From the NCBI GenBank assembly GCA_039720395.1, contig CM077826.1, forward strand, positions 15,371,962 through 15,435,961: a stretch of 64,000 nt of DNA. The letters run 5' to 3'. This DNA is from Liquidambar formosana (lineage: Eukaryota > Streptophyta > Magnoliopsida > Saxifragales > Altingiaceae). The notes under the pieces are model-generated. The model made no database searches. It was not told where the DNA came from and saw only the letters and a program-made list of their open reading frames with translations. Position 1 is the stretch's first letter. Each line of letters opens with the position of its first letter. Made by a program: the position numbers and the translations under genes. Shown here one piece after another: positions 63,741 through 64,000 of the stretch.

Positions 63741-64000
63741 ACAACTTGAACAAGGCCAATATTTTTGGTTATTGGTTAATTCACAAATGTAGTGGGATTT
63801 CCTGAGCTTGTTTTAATCTCAATTGTTATCAGTGAATAAAGGAAGTGGCGACACATAGGAAGAAGTACTTTGTCAATTAATTTGACTTTTGGTATGGCTG
63901 GAGAGGAAATTTTTGGGGATAAATAAAACAAGCTTAGGAAATTCCAATTGAATTTTACTGGGAATTCAGTGAATTTTCAATTTTTTTTAAAAATTTAAAA
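63741..64000. other. 3' flank of polygalacturonase copy III
   Basis: AT-rich sequence resembling the copy II 3' flank (GAAGTGGCGACACATAGG here versus GAAGTGGTGAAACACATAGG near 56540). No further gene begins before the window ends. Confidence 0.6.

Overview
The window is nuclear DNA of a flowering plant, most likely a woody eudicot. The evidence is AT-rich intergenic sequence, spliced genes with GT-AG introns, RPS5-type CC-NBS-LRR genes, pectin-degrading GH28 genes, a plant ATS3/PLAT gene and abundant plant transposons (Copia, hAT, Helitron, Harbinger-like). Nothing bacterial (operons, CRISPR, Shine-Dalgarno sites) is present. I cannot name the species.

Layout. (1) 1-16.2 kb: a tandem segmental duplication in which each unit carries one intact, intronless CC-NBS-LRR gene (1967-4672 and 11277-13964). 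Each unit also carries, 3' of the gene, relics of a ribulose-phosphate 3-epimerase gene and a Copia-LTR-like fragment. (2) 16-23 kb: MITEs and the gene for RNA polymerase III subunit RPC6/RPC34 (coding exon 21279-21998, probable 5'UTR exon near 17.45-17.89 kb). (3) 23.3-24.8 kb: a three-exon secreted PLAT-domain protein (ATS3 type). (4) 26.4-34.8 kb: an 11-coding-exon DECD-box helicase gene (UAP56/DDX39B type) with one non-canonical GC-AG intron. (5) 37-64 kb: three tandem polygalacturonase (GH28) copies. Copy I (37.1-39.6 kb) is a deleted relic, copy II (48.55-56.44 kb) is the only one with an open reading frame throughout (406 aa), and copy III (58.65-63.74 kb) is a recent pseudogene. A Copia retrotransposon (40157-46361) sits in copy I, and Helitron plus hAT insertions inflate an intron of copy II.

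How the genes relate: the CNL pair are intracellular immune receptors expanded by tandem duplication. The polygalacturonases are a separate tandem family of secreted cell-wall enzymes. The RPC6 and UAP56 genes are single housekeeping genes (Pol III transcription, mRNA export). No functional link between these blocks is visible.

Most notable observations: the Copia primer-binding site appears complementary to the anticodon half of tRNA-Ile, with a C opposite the wobble base that is inosine in the mature tRNA. The polygalacturonase start codon appears to be cut off from the rest of the coding sequence by an intron immediately after ATG, and the gene has a 24-nt micro-exon. Three hAT-type elements have recognisable 8-bp target duplications. 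I did not find a clearly new multi-gene biological system. All exon boundaries were deduced by eye from splice signals, reading frame and comparison between copies.
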